Part shown: one piece after another, positions 1 to 10,114 of the stretch
Numbering within the stretch: position 1 is the stretch's first letter
Layout of the letters: each line of letters begins with the position of its first letter
NCBI GenBank assembly: GCA_029961685.1
Contig: JARWKL010000008.1
Coordinates: 38,450,144-38,514,143 of the forward strand
Length of the DNA: 64,000 bases
Direction of reading: 5' to 3'
DNA from: Aristolochia californica
Taxonomy: Eukaryota; Streptophyta; Magnoliopsida; Piperales; Aristolochiaceae
Translations under genes and position numbers: made by a program
Notes under the pieces: model-generated
What the model was told of the DNA's origin: nothing
The model's input: only the letters and a program-made list of their open reading frames with translations
Database searches by the model: none

Positions 1-345
1 TCTACTTGGAGGAACCCACAGTTAGTGTTATAGCAGCTTCCGTTTCCGTTATTCCCCACAGTAAGTGTTTTAATAGAAATGGTTACGACTGAAAGATTAA
101 TGAGAACTTTTTTAGGACTTACTGTAAAGTAAACGAAGAGCCGAGTTTCAATGCTGCCTCTGTGAAATGCTGGATATGCCTACAGTAAAAATAATCCACT
201 CCTATATGATAGAAGAAGCTAAATTACCACGAACTGATCGAGTATATTAGAACACTTGTTACTTACACGCCATCCGACTTCCACCATTGGTAACTTCCGT
301 AGTAAGGACCACCTTGTGTTACCTTCTCTGCATACTGAATGACAA
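1..345 (-). pseudogene. neprosin gene relic, exons 4-6 parts (inverted)
   Basis: On the minus strand this reads as neprosin pieces in the correct order: about 75 bases of exon 4 (roughly 271-345, ending at a CAT|GTAAG donor), an exon 5 remnant around 140-184, and the first ~50 bases of exon 6 (1-51). It resembles the intact gene at 59511-61164 but is internally deleted and has no continuous reading frame. The same inverted relic stands upstream of the intact neprosin gene at 58557-58853, so it was probably already there when the block was duplicated. It continues beyond the left edge of the window. Confidence 0.75.
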
Positions 346-978
346 TAAAACCTCATCTGTTTGCATTCAATGCATGCACCAACCTGTCATCACATGGTTG
401 AAAGAAAGCCCAAGAGGTGTAAAGGTAATATTCTCACTCAGTCTCACGAAAACTCCTTAGTTTATCATGACAATGATCCCTGTTTCACTACTGTTTGAAT
501 CCCTGTTCGTAATCACTTTTGTTTTATAATGAGATTGGTTCCGTGAATAAATGCCATTTATAAAACCAGTGATCACCTGCCAATAAGAGATTAGTCCCGT
601 TAAAGTTATTTTTAGATTTTAGTACTCCCGTCATATCCATGGCCGATGCAAATTGCTACTGTTACTCGGACCACCGGGAAGAAACTAAACGGACCGCGTG
701 TTGTATCTTGCTATTTAATGCAGCAATAAATTTCCCACCAGATTTGTGTTCGCTCCACCAAGAAAATATCGAGGAATTAAGCGTCCCACTCCTATAAATA
801 GCTACCTTGTAATTCAGTGTTCATAGCAAGAAGTTCTAGTAGGAATCTACAGGTCGTTTATCTTTTTAGTTTGATGTTTTCTTCTTTCATTGCAGTAAGC
901 CGAAAAGTTTCTTCCTAGTTATTTTCTTACAGAATCAATACTTTGATACTTGTAGGAATACACGGAGCCTCCGTAGCC
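346..978 (+). promoter_or_regulatory. 5' flank and promoter region of neprosin copy A
   Basis: No coding sequence is visible here. The stretch is collinear with 58854-59510 upstream of the intact neprosin gene, with small indels. It contains a TATA box at 793-800 and a short T-rich stretch before the start codon that may hold a 5'-UTR intron (an acceptor-like TTGCAG near 890). The function is inferred from position and from conservation between the two copies. Confidence 0.55.
793..800 (+). promoter_or_regulatory. TATA box of neprosin copy A
   Basis: TATAAATA lies about 180 bases upstream of the ATG at 979. An identical TATAAATA stands in the same context upstream of the intact copy at 59324-59331. 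The distance would allow a leader of about 150 bases. Confidence 0.6.
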
Positions 979-1941
979 ATGAATCGTCTGATGCATATTA
1001 GTTTATTCACGTTGTTGCTCATTTTAGCTTTCGTTTCCCACGGCTTCTGTGATGATTTTGATGTATCTGTGGAAGAGTATGTGCGGATGAAGAAATACCT
1101 TGCGTCTGTGAACAAGCCCCCGGTGACGACGATCACGGTGAAATTTCTAAATGCACGCTGTAGAAGACAGTATAGAAGCCGGATGGCATGTAAGTAACAA
1201 GTGTTCTAATCTACTCGTTCAGTTCGTGGAAATTTAGCTTTTTCTATCATATAGGAGTGGATTATCTTTGCTGCAGGTATATCCAGCATTTCACAGAGGC
1301 AGCACTGAAACTCGACTCTTCGTTTTCTTCGCAGTAAGTTGTAGAAAAGCTTCTATTAATCTTTCACTAAAGATCATTCGCTGTTACCATCAACTAATGT
1401 CTCTATGGTCTGTCAGGCGAATGATTACGGAAAGGGAAGCTGCTATAACACTAAGTGTGGGTTCGTCCAAGTACACCGTACAATAACTCCTGGAATGATA
1501 TTGGCTGCCTCTACTTACGATGGAACTCAAGAGGAAATCACCCTTTCCGTGTATAAGAATGACACCTCTGGAGATTGGTGGCTTGGGTATGAAGACAGTA
1601 ATGGTTATGTATCAGTTGGGTACTGGCCAGAGAACCTCTTCAACACTCTAGCTAAAGATGCAAACAGGATCGATTGGGGAGAAGAAACTGATTCTTTTGT
1701 TAAACCAGGAGTAACTTATGGGCCAATGGGGAGTGGTAGATTCCCTTCTGAAGGCTATAAAAAGGCAGCTTATATGCGTAATATGAAGGTGATAGACAGT
1801 AGCATGCAGTTCGTAGATGCCCCAAGTAATCTTATGCCATATACACCAACACCACAATGCTATGAGTTAGGAGACAACCCGGCTGATGTCGCCATGATTG
1901 GCCCACACTTCTATTTTGGAGGACCGGGGGGCACTTGTTGA
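979..1941 (+). CDS. truncated neprosin-domain protein, copy A (exons 2, 3 and most of 4 deleted)
   Basis: This is a deleted copy of the neprosin gene at 59511-61164. Exon 1 (979-1137) encodes the same signal peptide, with a hydrophobic core like LFTLLLILAFV. After about 25 bases of intron 1 the sequence jumps to the last ~20 bases of exon 4 (about 1170-1189), so roughly 700 bases are missing. Exon 5 (1277-1333) and exon 6 (1417-1941) are complete with their splice sites. All junctions are phase 0, so splicing exon 1 directly to exon 5 through a 139-base intron would give an open 246-codon frame. Such a protein would lack the activation peptide and the first conserved Glu (IEAGWH) but keep WGEE. 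Whether it is expressed is unknown; pseudogene is the alternative call. Confidence 0.6.
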
Positions 1942-3678
1942 ACTGCACTTCCATGGCGGCACTGAATCACGAACCCTAATCATCTACTACTAGTCATCTA
2001 CAACTACTACTACTAGTAGTAGTGATTTGTAATAAGCAAATGGCGTTGTGTAATAGCTTGTCGAAAGTTTATATTAAAATAAATGGGTACTTACTCTTTG
2101 GTATCTAATATGATCATCCAATCTTCTTCTTGACATATCAAGCGATTGAAGCCATAGTTACTGAAATATTTTAGATAGTAGAAAACCCCACTTCAAAGAT
2201 TAATGAACAACAAGATCACACTCATTGCCAGATGGTAATTGTTCTGTCATGGAATTCTTTAACTTGGAAGTAAGTAAACTGATGAAAACGAGATTTTTAG
2301 TAGCAGAAGCAGTTGTTCCTGTCTGGATACTGCAGCTCATTAATGGGGCTGCTGAGCAGAGAAACTTCATTATTAGTTGTTCCTGTCACTGACTTGCATA
2401 GTTTTACATTTGCTGCATACATCTAGAGGGATCTAAATGCCAACAATATGAGAAAAAAAATCACCTTCACATAAATTAATCCATCATCTCTTAGCATTAT
2501 TCTTATCCTTAATTATATTTAGATAATCCTCTCTCATTATTATCTACCCACCAAACACCTTTGCAGTCTCTCTCAAGTTTCTTCCAAATTTCTCCTCTCA
2601 CAATCCTAACCACATGGCTACACGTGGGTAAACGTCTTTGTTGACGTAGGACAATCACAGTCTACACGTGGCAACCAAGATGAGGATTAGGCTGTTTTGG
2701 TGCGGGTGCCCTAATGGTGACAATAGTAGAGATTTGTAGTGGATTTGGCTCTCTCCAACCGAAATTCCTCTTATATTAATTTTATTAGAGATAGTAGAGT
2801 CCTAATCACTTATAATTTGTGTATAATTCTATAAATAGTTTACACCGATAATATTATTCTTCGTATTTGCAAAGAGTGACGAGGACCAAACACATCCTCC
2901 TACCTTTTCTGTCAACAACCCTCTGCGTCCTTTCCAGAACAATTTGCGGCAGACGGGCTGGCATGCAACCCCACAAATACCCACAAATCGTTTCTTTAAT
3001 ATTATCTCCCTGGTTAATCAAACTGTAAACAGATGAGGATATTCCTTAATTCATTATAATCCTTTTAGACGATCTAAACTGATTAAAAATCTTATACTGT
3101 TTGCGACTCTGTAGGATGTTTTGCCCAGAAATTTTTTTGTCTGTGTTTTGACAGATCTACAGTTTTCTTAGTTAAAAGATAACCTTCTTGATTGTATTTT
3201 GCCCGGTTAAAATTGTTGTCTTCTTTGTCGGTAAGAACCAGAAAGAAGGTATTTTATACCATAGAAAAAATGAGATTCTTTCCACCAAAAGAAAAACTAT
3301 GGATAATACCCACCCACCAGGCATAAGTTTGTGTCCAAGTTTTTAACTCTGTTTTGATTTACCATGTAGCAAAGTTCCGTTTTATCTAGCAGGTCTGGTT
3401 TGTTACGGAAGAGAGAAATTAAATGGTTTCAGTCCTTCACAGTGTTGCCTGTCAAGGCCCTACCAAACGTGATCCACCTGTATTCTTTTCTTTGTAGAAT
3501 AAAAATATAACCAAAAACTCATAATTAAAGCGGAAGAAAGTCGACAAAACCACTATCAGGGCCTTAATCTACTGACAATCCTCATCTATAAAGACTCCCT
3601 ATGTCATCTTTCCAACCACTGCACAGCTTTTCTCAGTAGCGGTTTGGTGCCCCTGAGGAGAGAAACAAGAGAGAGGAG
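1942..3678 (+). other. intergenic region between neprosin A and PIP1 A, including probable PIP1 promoter
   Basis: There is no gene. Just after the neprosin stop is a CTA/TAC microsatellite, then an AATAAA in an ATTAAAATAAATGGG context (a likely polyadenylation region). From about 2110 to 3670 the sequence is almost base-for-base the same as 61349-62910. Two ACACGTGG (G-box/ABRE-like) sites lie at 2620-2627 and 2664-2671. The last ~150 bases before 3679 are GA-rich, as in a transcript leader. Confidence 0.6.
2620..2671 (+). promoter_or_regulatory. two ACGTG-core (G-box/ABRE-like) motifs
   Basis: ACACGTGG occurs twice, at 2620-2627 and 2664-2671, about 1 kb upstream of the PIP1 reading frame. 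Both are kept in copy B (61858-61865, 61902-61909). In copy C (about 47395-47460) the first has changed to ACACATGG. ACGTG cores are known targets of bZIP/ABF factors in plants. That they regulate the aquaporin is inference. Confidence 0.35.
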
Positions 3679-4718
3679 ATACGGAGGGCAAGGAAGAGGA
3701 TGTTAAGCTCGGAGCAAACAAGTTCTCTGAAAGGCAGCCTATTGGAACAGCTGCACAGACCGAGGACAAGTACTACAAGGAGCCTCCACCAGCTCCTTTG
3801 TTTGAGCCAGGGGAACTCAAGTCATGGTCTTTCTGGAGAGCTGGAATTGCAGAGTTCATAGCTACCTTCCTGTTTCTCTACATCACGATCTTGACCGTGA
3901 TGGGGGTTAACAGAGCTCCCAACAAGTGTGCATCGGTGGGTATTCAGGGGATTGCTTGGGCCTTTGGTGGTATGATTTGTGCCTTGGTCTACTGCACTTG
4001 CTGGGATCTCAGGTAAAAAATTATTTTTTTCTTTACAGATTTTTTCTTTCTCTGCTTGGGGATAAATTTTTTTTTTTAAAATTCTCTTTATTTTCTGTTT
4101 TCTTCTTTTGAATGTTGGGACGATTTCTCTGCCAACCAACTAGAATTCTCCTTTTTTTGTGTCTTTCTGAGAAGAACTTCGTCCTTTCTGTCTTTTTTCT
4201 TTTATATTCTGCTATTTTTTTCTGCTATATGGCTTAAAATCTGCTAAATATATTTACTGTTCTTCTGTATCAGTTTTCCTACAAACTTAGGCCCTTTCAG
4301 AGTTTTCCTTTTGTTTTTGTTTCTGTCCTCATAATTTTGTACCGGATTGGATTGGTCAAGATGACTACTAGGGGAACGTTTTGGTTTTCTGATTTTGAAT
4401 CTCATGCTTCTGAGTTGTCTTACTTTCAGGTGGACACATCAACCCTGCTGTTACCTTTGGGCTTTTTCCTGGCCAGAAAGCTTTCCCTCACCAGGGCCCT
4501 CTACTACATTGTGATCCAATGCTTGGGGTGCAATCTGTGGTGCTGGAGTTGTCAAGGGCTTTGGAAAGAGTCCTTACGAGGTTTCTGGTGGTGGTGCCTA
4601 CGTGGTTGCTCATGGCTACACCAACCTTGGTACTGAGATTGTGGGAACCTTTGTTCTTGTTTACACCGTCTTCTCTGCCACCGATGCCAAGAGAAACGCC
4701 AGGGATTCTCATGTTCCT
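3679..4718 (+). pseudogene. PIP1: PIP1-type aquaporin, copy A (broken)
   Basis: Plasma-membrane intrinsic protein that would form a water channel. Exon 1 (3679-4012) carries the PIP1 N-terminus ([14 protein letters not shown]..., [12 protein letters not shown]), helix 1 and IAWAFGG. Exon 2 (4430-4718) carries [11 protein letters not shown] with the first NPA motif, and ends at DSHVP, a usual PIP1 exon boundary. Breaks: the initiating ATG reads ATACG (2-base insertion, no in-frame upstream ATG before a TGA at 3654); one extra base near 3998; extra bases in T and G runs near 4473 and 4527; and about 10 bases missing near 4626. Exon 3 with the second NPA is absent because intron 2 runs into a copia element at about 4848. 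The homopolymer indels could partly be sequencing errors, but the lost ATG and missing exon 3 make pseudogene the better call. Confidence 0.8.
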
Positions 4719-4847
4719 GTAAGTATTAGTTAAAAAACCGAATCTTCTTCCTTTATAGTGATCTGAGTTCTTCAAATGTTGAATTTGTTTACTGGTCTTT
4801 CAAAAGGTTTCTTGTTCTGATAATATGCCATCTCTGCTGACTAAATA

Positions 4848-6840
4848 GCCGCACCTTACCCGCAGACCCCTCCTGATTCGACAAAAGCTCCCTCCGGAGC
4901 TTCCCGAAACCCAGAGATCCCAAAAATTAGAGACGGCGAGAGAGACATCAAGAAAAAAAAATAGTCGTGCAGCAGCCGCAAGCCCTTCTTCGCCAATTTC
5001 TGCTTCCTAACTTTGGACGGAAGAAACGACTCTGATTTCTTCGCCGACGTCGACGTTGCCATCGCCTGGGTTCTCGCCTGACCGAATGGCTGATCAGTCT
5101 TCGTTTTTCCAGCGCCGCTTCGAGGAGAGGAGCAGCGCCTGTTTCGACGAGATAAGAGAGAAAAAAAAACCGAGGAGAGCGTCTAGAGGAGAGAGAAGAA
5201 AAAAATACGAGGAGGAGAGCTTTTCGAGGAGAGGAGAAATTAAAAAACAAACAAGGAGAGCCTCGTGTTGCTTCGAGGAGAGAAGAACTACGCTTGTTTC
5301 GAGGAGAGAAAAAAAATCCTTGAAGTGAAAAAAAAAACGGTAAGAATGACAACTGAAAGTAGTTTTGTTCAACCAACAATTCCAAAGCTTAATAAATACT
5401 ATGATCAATAGTGTATGATCATGAAAAAAATTTTATACTCAAAGGAATATTGGTACTTGATAGAAGAAGGGATCCCTAGAGCAGAATCAAGGGCAGAACT
5501 CACAGAAAGACAAAAGAAGGTGATTGCATATGCAAAGTTGAAGGATTTGAAGGTTAAGAATTATCTCTTTCAAACCATTGATTGATCAGTCTTGGAGACT
5601 ATTTTGAACAATGATACATCGAAGAATAATTGGGACTTCTTGAAGCAAAAGTAGTGCAGCGTGTACAACGTCAAAAACTTTGAAAGAAATTGCTCAACAT
5701 GAAGTTAGGAGAATCTGTGAATGAATATTTTGCTCAAACCCTTACTATAGTTAGCAATATGAGAGTTCATGGTGAGAAAATGGAGGATATTGTGGTCATT
5801 GAAAAGATTCTAAGATCTATGACTACAAAATTCGATTATGTTGTGTGCTCAATTGAAGAGTCTAATAATCTTGACACCTTGTTCATTGATGTGTTACTAA
5901 GTAGTCTTATAGTGCATGAACAACGCATGAATAGTCATGTTGTGGAAGAACAAGCATTGAAGGTTACCTATGAAGGACAAGCAGGAGGAAGAGGACGTGG
6001 TTGTGGCGGATTTAGAGGGAGAGGATGAGGTTGGCAAAATTTTGACAAGTCTACCTTTCAGTGTTACAATTGTCATAAGCTTGGACATTTTCAATATGAA
6101 TGCCCAATAAAGGGGACAGAGACAAAGACACATTATGTAGAAGTTAATGAAGAAATGTTGTTAATGACATATGTGGACTCTAAGGAAGCTAGTAAAGAGG
6201 AGCTATGGTTCCTTGATTTAGGTTGCAACAACCATATGTGTGGCAAAAAGGAGCTTTTCTCCATGCTTGATGAAAGTTTTAGCAATTTTGTAAAGTTTGG
6301 GAGACAATTCAAGCATGGTTGTGATAGGAAAAGAAAACATACGAATGTTGGTGAATGAACTTGTGCAGGTCATCATTGAGGTGTTTTATGTTCCAGAATT
6401 GAAGACTAATTTGCTAAGTATTGGACAACTACAAGAAAAGGGGCTTGCAATTCTCATACAACATGGGAAATGTAAAATTTATCATCTTGAGAGAGGATTG
6501 ATCATGGAGATTGCAATGACTTCAAATAGAATTTTCATCTTATCTGCATAGAAACAACAAAAAGAAGAAATATATTTTTCTTGTCTTACAGATGATCCAA
6601 CTCGGATTTGGCACTCTAGATATGGACATTTAAGCTTCAATGACTTAAAAGTTCTTTAGTGGAAAATAATGGTGAATAGACTGCCTCAATTTACAGCTCC
6701 TTCGACGGTATGTGAAAATTGTTTGGAAGGACAACAACGCAGAGATCCATTTTCAAAAGAAAGCACATGAAGGACTTCTCAGAATCTTCAACTGGTGCAT
6801 GCAGACATCTGTGGACCAATCAACCCTACTTCAAACGACA
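4848..6840 (+). mobile_element. truncated Ty1/copia retrotransposon (gag-protease part), inserted in PIP1 A intron 2
   Basis: 4848-5340 is a GA-rich leader matching 52541-53010 of the copia at 52-56 kb. From about 5347 a decayed gag follows: EYWYLIEEGIPRAESRAELT, then the UBN2-type gag core (VNEYFAQTLTI, KILRSMTTKFDYVV), the zinc knuckle CYNCHKLGHFQYEC (about 6061-6100), and a protease-like region WFLDLGCNNHMCG where the usual D-S/T-G reads D-L-G. The frame is broken by several stops (5584, 6026, 6356, 6551). After a short GAG-pre-integrase remnant the element stops near 6840; integrase, RT, RNase H and the 3' LTR are missing. Confidence 0.8.
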
Positions 6841-8830
6841 TCTGGTTGACTCTCTTCCATATTGTAATGATAATAAACCTTAACTGTAATTATGTTGATT
6901 TTTGCAACTCAAACATTTCAAATGCATTTCCTTCAAGAGATACAAGATCAAAGTTTATACAAAAGAATTAGAAAATCTAATACAAGGCCTCGAGCTATAC
7001 GACATGTCAAGTCATTTTGAAGAAGCACCTACTAGTAAAGCTTGGAGATTTGAAAATTATAGTCAATGTCTTTAAAAAATATCTCAAGAACTCTAGTATT
7101 GTATGAGGATAGTCAACAAACTTCAATTCTATGGTACACATGAGTATTGGAGGTTTAGGGCATATAATTTTTTAAAAATATATTTGAACGATGCATAAAA
7201 CTGATTTAAACTTACAATAACTCTTAGTTTTATTTTGGTTAGGCTTAAAACTCAAATTTACACTCTGGCATAAATCATGATCGATCAACCTACATGGGAT
7301 TGATCGACCATCCCAAATGTAGTGTGGCATAGCTTATAAAGCATGATTGATCATTCAGAATGCTACTATATAAGTTTATACAACATGATCAATTATACCT
7401 TATTGCACGATCGATCATGCCAAGCACTACACAACCAATCCTATAAAGCAATGGAAAAGGGTCGATCAATGAGTTTTTTGAAAGGTTGAAAACTCATTCA
7501 TTGATGCCTCGATTGATCACCAAATTTGGGAAACCTATAATAATGACTAGTTTGGTTGGGAAACTTATAATAATGAACCCCCAAACTCATTGGGAAGCAT
7601 TTAAGTAAGCATTCATTGGCAATTCAAAGCACTCAAAAAGCCTATTCATTTGAATTTTTTGTACAAACCTTTTTTGAGAGAAAAAACGCTATACATTTTG
7701 CAAAAACTGCATACCTCTCTCAAATCACTCAACATTCCTAATATTCAAGCTCCTCTACTTCAACTCTTGTGCTCAAAAGGCTTGATAACTCTTTTGGAGA
7801 AGGTTGTCTCTCCATTAAAAAGGGTGTCAATTTTTCTTTCTTTTGGGTATTTTTGATTTATTCTTTGAAAGGTGTTCTAGAACCTGGAATCTAGAAGGGA
7901 AAAGCATACTAGAGCTATATAATCTAGTTGTATAATCTTTAGGAGAAATTGACTTGTGTGTAATTGGACATTACACTAGGCTTAAAGAGAGCCAAAATCT
8001 CTAATTTTTTTTGGGCAAATGAAACATGGAAAACAAAAACTCTCCACCTCTGTAGTGTTTACTTTTATTATTACTATGATTTAATTTTTATATTTAAGCA
8101 CTAATTTTTTAAATTATAATCTCAATTTACCTCCTCCCCCACGCCTCTTGAGAAGCCACTTGGGCCAACAATCTATCTGTATAAATGCTCGACTTGGACA
8201 ATTGCTTCTCAAGATGCCAAGCAATCAAACAATCTTGAAGTACTAGTCAGTCTATTTACATGGAGTATTCTAATGGTCAAATAGATGTTCAACCAATTTT
8301 CATCTGAGACTTTTTTTTGTCATTTAAATAACTCAATTTTTTTAATTAGTTATTTAAGTATTTTTATAATCAAAATTGATTTAATGGGGATCAAGAGCCA
8401 AACAAGTAGTGATCTAGTCATTCCCCAAATTAGTTGTTATTTAAACTAAATTTCTTAAATTTTATGATTTTTACACGAGGAAAATAAAATAAATAAAATA
8501 TTTTTTTAAATGCATATTTAAAAAAAATTGATTTCACAAGCAAAAGTTTAAAACTTTTGTCACATCAATAAAATCGACATCTAGAAGCATCTATTGACAT
8601 CAGCACCACATCAATTAAATTTTATAACATTGCTTCATTTCAATCTTGTCTCATCTATAAATTCATGCAAAATTTAATCCATAAATGCAGTCTAAGTAGT
8701 GCTATCCGTTGAACACATTGATATTGAATTTAACCAAATAAATTGAATGCTCACTTTAACAATATAAATGTAACACATTGCCAATAGTGATCTAAATTTA
8801 TTATGTTGTACTTTTTTGTTTCTTGAAAGT
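6841..8830. other. AT-rich intergenic DNA, no recognisable gene
   Basis: No reading frame of note and no family recognised. Around 7270-7520 the motif TGATCGATCA and close variants recur several times, which may be the remains of an old repeat. An open frame at 7650-7856 has no recognisable similarity and lies in low-complexity context, so it is not called. Confidence 0.5.
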
Positions 8831-8839
8831 AGTGGTTGT

Positions 8840-9895
8840 AAGTAATCTCTGAGTTGGTCGCCGACACCGGAATTTTTTTATTGAATTAGAATAAATTTTA
8901 AAATTAATACGAGCCTATTTATGGACTAATTAAGGATCACTTGATTCCTTAATTAAGGTTACGAATTTCGTTAAATCAATCAAGATTTTCCCGTGATTTC
9001 TTAAAATCACGGCAAATCAATCTCTTGATTGATAGAGATTGATTTTTCATTATTTTTACCTAAATTATTACATAAGGTTAATTTTAAATTTAATTTAATT
9101 TTTCTCTTAACATTCCCCCTCAAGTTGTAATGGGGTAAGAGAAAATATAACTTGTTGTCTTACGGGATAGAATCTCCATCTTGTGAACGTGAATTTCTTT
9201 GTGTTTGGCGTTGTTGATGGTGTAAGGAAGTATCATATGATATAAAGAAAATTTTGATGAGATGGTAATGATAGTAGAGGGAGCCATCCAACTAGCACGC
9301 TGGCTTGTCGTCTTCCTCTCGATGCAAAACGAACTATAGATTTGAAATCTCAAGTGCGCCATCATTTCTTGATAGATTTGATGAAATATGAGGGGAAATA
9401 CTTGTATTTGAATCCTCTTTCAAACAAATGCTTTAGTTTAAATAAAAAAAGTACTATATTGCAACGAAAAAAGTGGTTAAAAAATACGGTGACTATCTGT
9501 GAAAAAATTTATAGACCATTTCTCAATAGATTTGATGAAACAAGAAATAAAATGCTCGTTGTAGGATGATCTATCTAATGCATAAATCAATTTGAATGAA
9601 AAACAACATAATAGAAAATACACAAAAATTATGCGAAACAAAAACTAGCCAAAATCAAACATTTGGCTTTGACACCATGTGATGTGAACATGAAAATGAA
9701 GATAAAAGAAACAAAAAGCACAAACCAATTTTACGTGGTTAAACCTTGCGAATCTAATCCACCTACGAAAAGAGAGAGGGACAAATTTTATTGAATCAAA
9801 ATGAATTTTACAATTAATACAAACTTATTTACAGGCTAGTGAAAGATTATTTGATTCTTTCATTAGGGATTTTCTGTCGATTCAAATTTCCTTTG
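8840..9895 (-). mobile_element. decayed minus-strand LTR element remnants
   Basis: Minus-strand LTR signals are visible. At 9110-9130 CATTCCCCCTCAAGTTG is the reverse complement of a polypurine tract next to a TGTTAAG LTR start. At about 9665-9680 the minus strand reads ATGGTGTCAAAGCC, close to the initiator-tRNA primer site TGGTATCAGAGCC. Stretches 8870-8950 and 9785-9865 are similar to each other (TTTTATTGAAT..., TTAATACRARCYTATTTA), as expected for two LTRs. The internal part (9131-9664) has no recognisable retrotransposon protein, so this may be a non-autonomous element. Its boundaries are uncertain. Confidence 0.45.
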
Positions 9896-10114
9896 TAAGA
9901 AAAGAAGAAGAAAGGTTTTTGTGCCGGCCATGTTGCTCATTTACTGATTTCATAAAGATGGCTGTCCTTGTTCAACTACTCTTCCGGATAGGTCGATCGA
10001 GTCCATTTTTTTATACATAGGCCTCCGATTCCACTTGGTTTCTCAATGCATTCTGGGCTTATTCTACTGTAATTTCATCTGAAGCCACCATTCGAGCAAG
10101 CTGTGCATTCGAAG

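Noticed and set aside
1648..1857. Minus-strand frame opposite neprosin exon 6 (also at 60871-61080)
   Set aside because: Shadow of the coding strand; conserved only because the neprosin exon is conserved.
3822..4139. Minus-strand frame opposite PIP1 exon 1 (also 63060-63377)
   Set aside because: Antisense shadow of the aquaporin reading frame, running into its intron.
5056..5328. Open frame of about 80 codons starting at ATG 5086 (MADQSSFFQRRFEE...), rich in Arg and Glu
   Set aside because: It lies in the GA-rich copia leader, is built on degenerate CGAGGAGAG repeats and is not preserved as a frame in the sister element at 52.7-53.0 kb.
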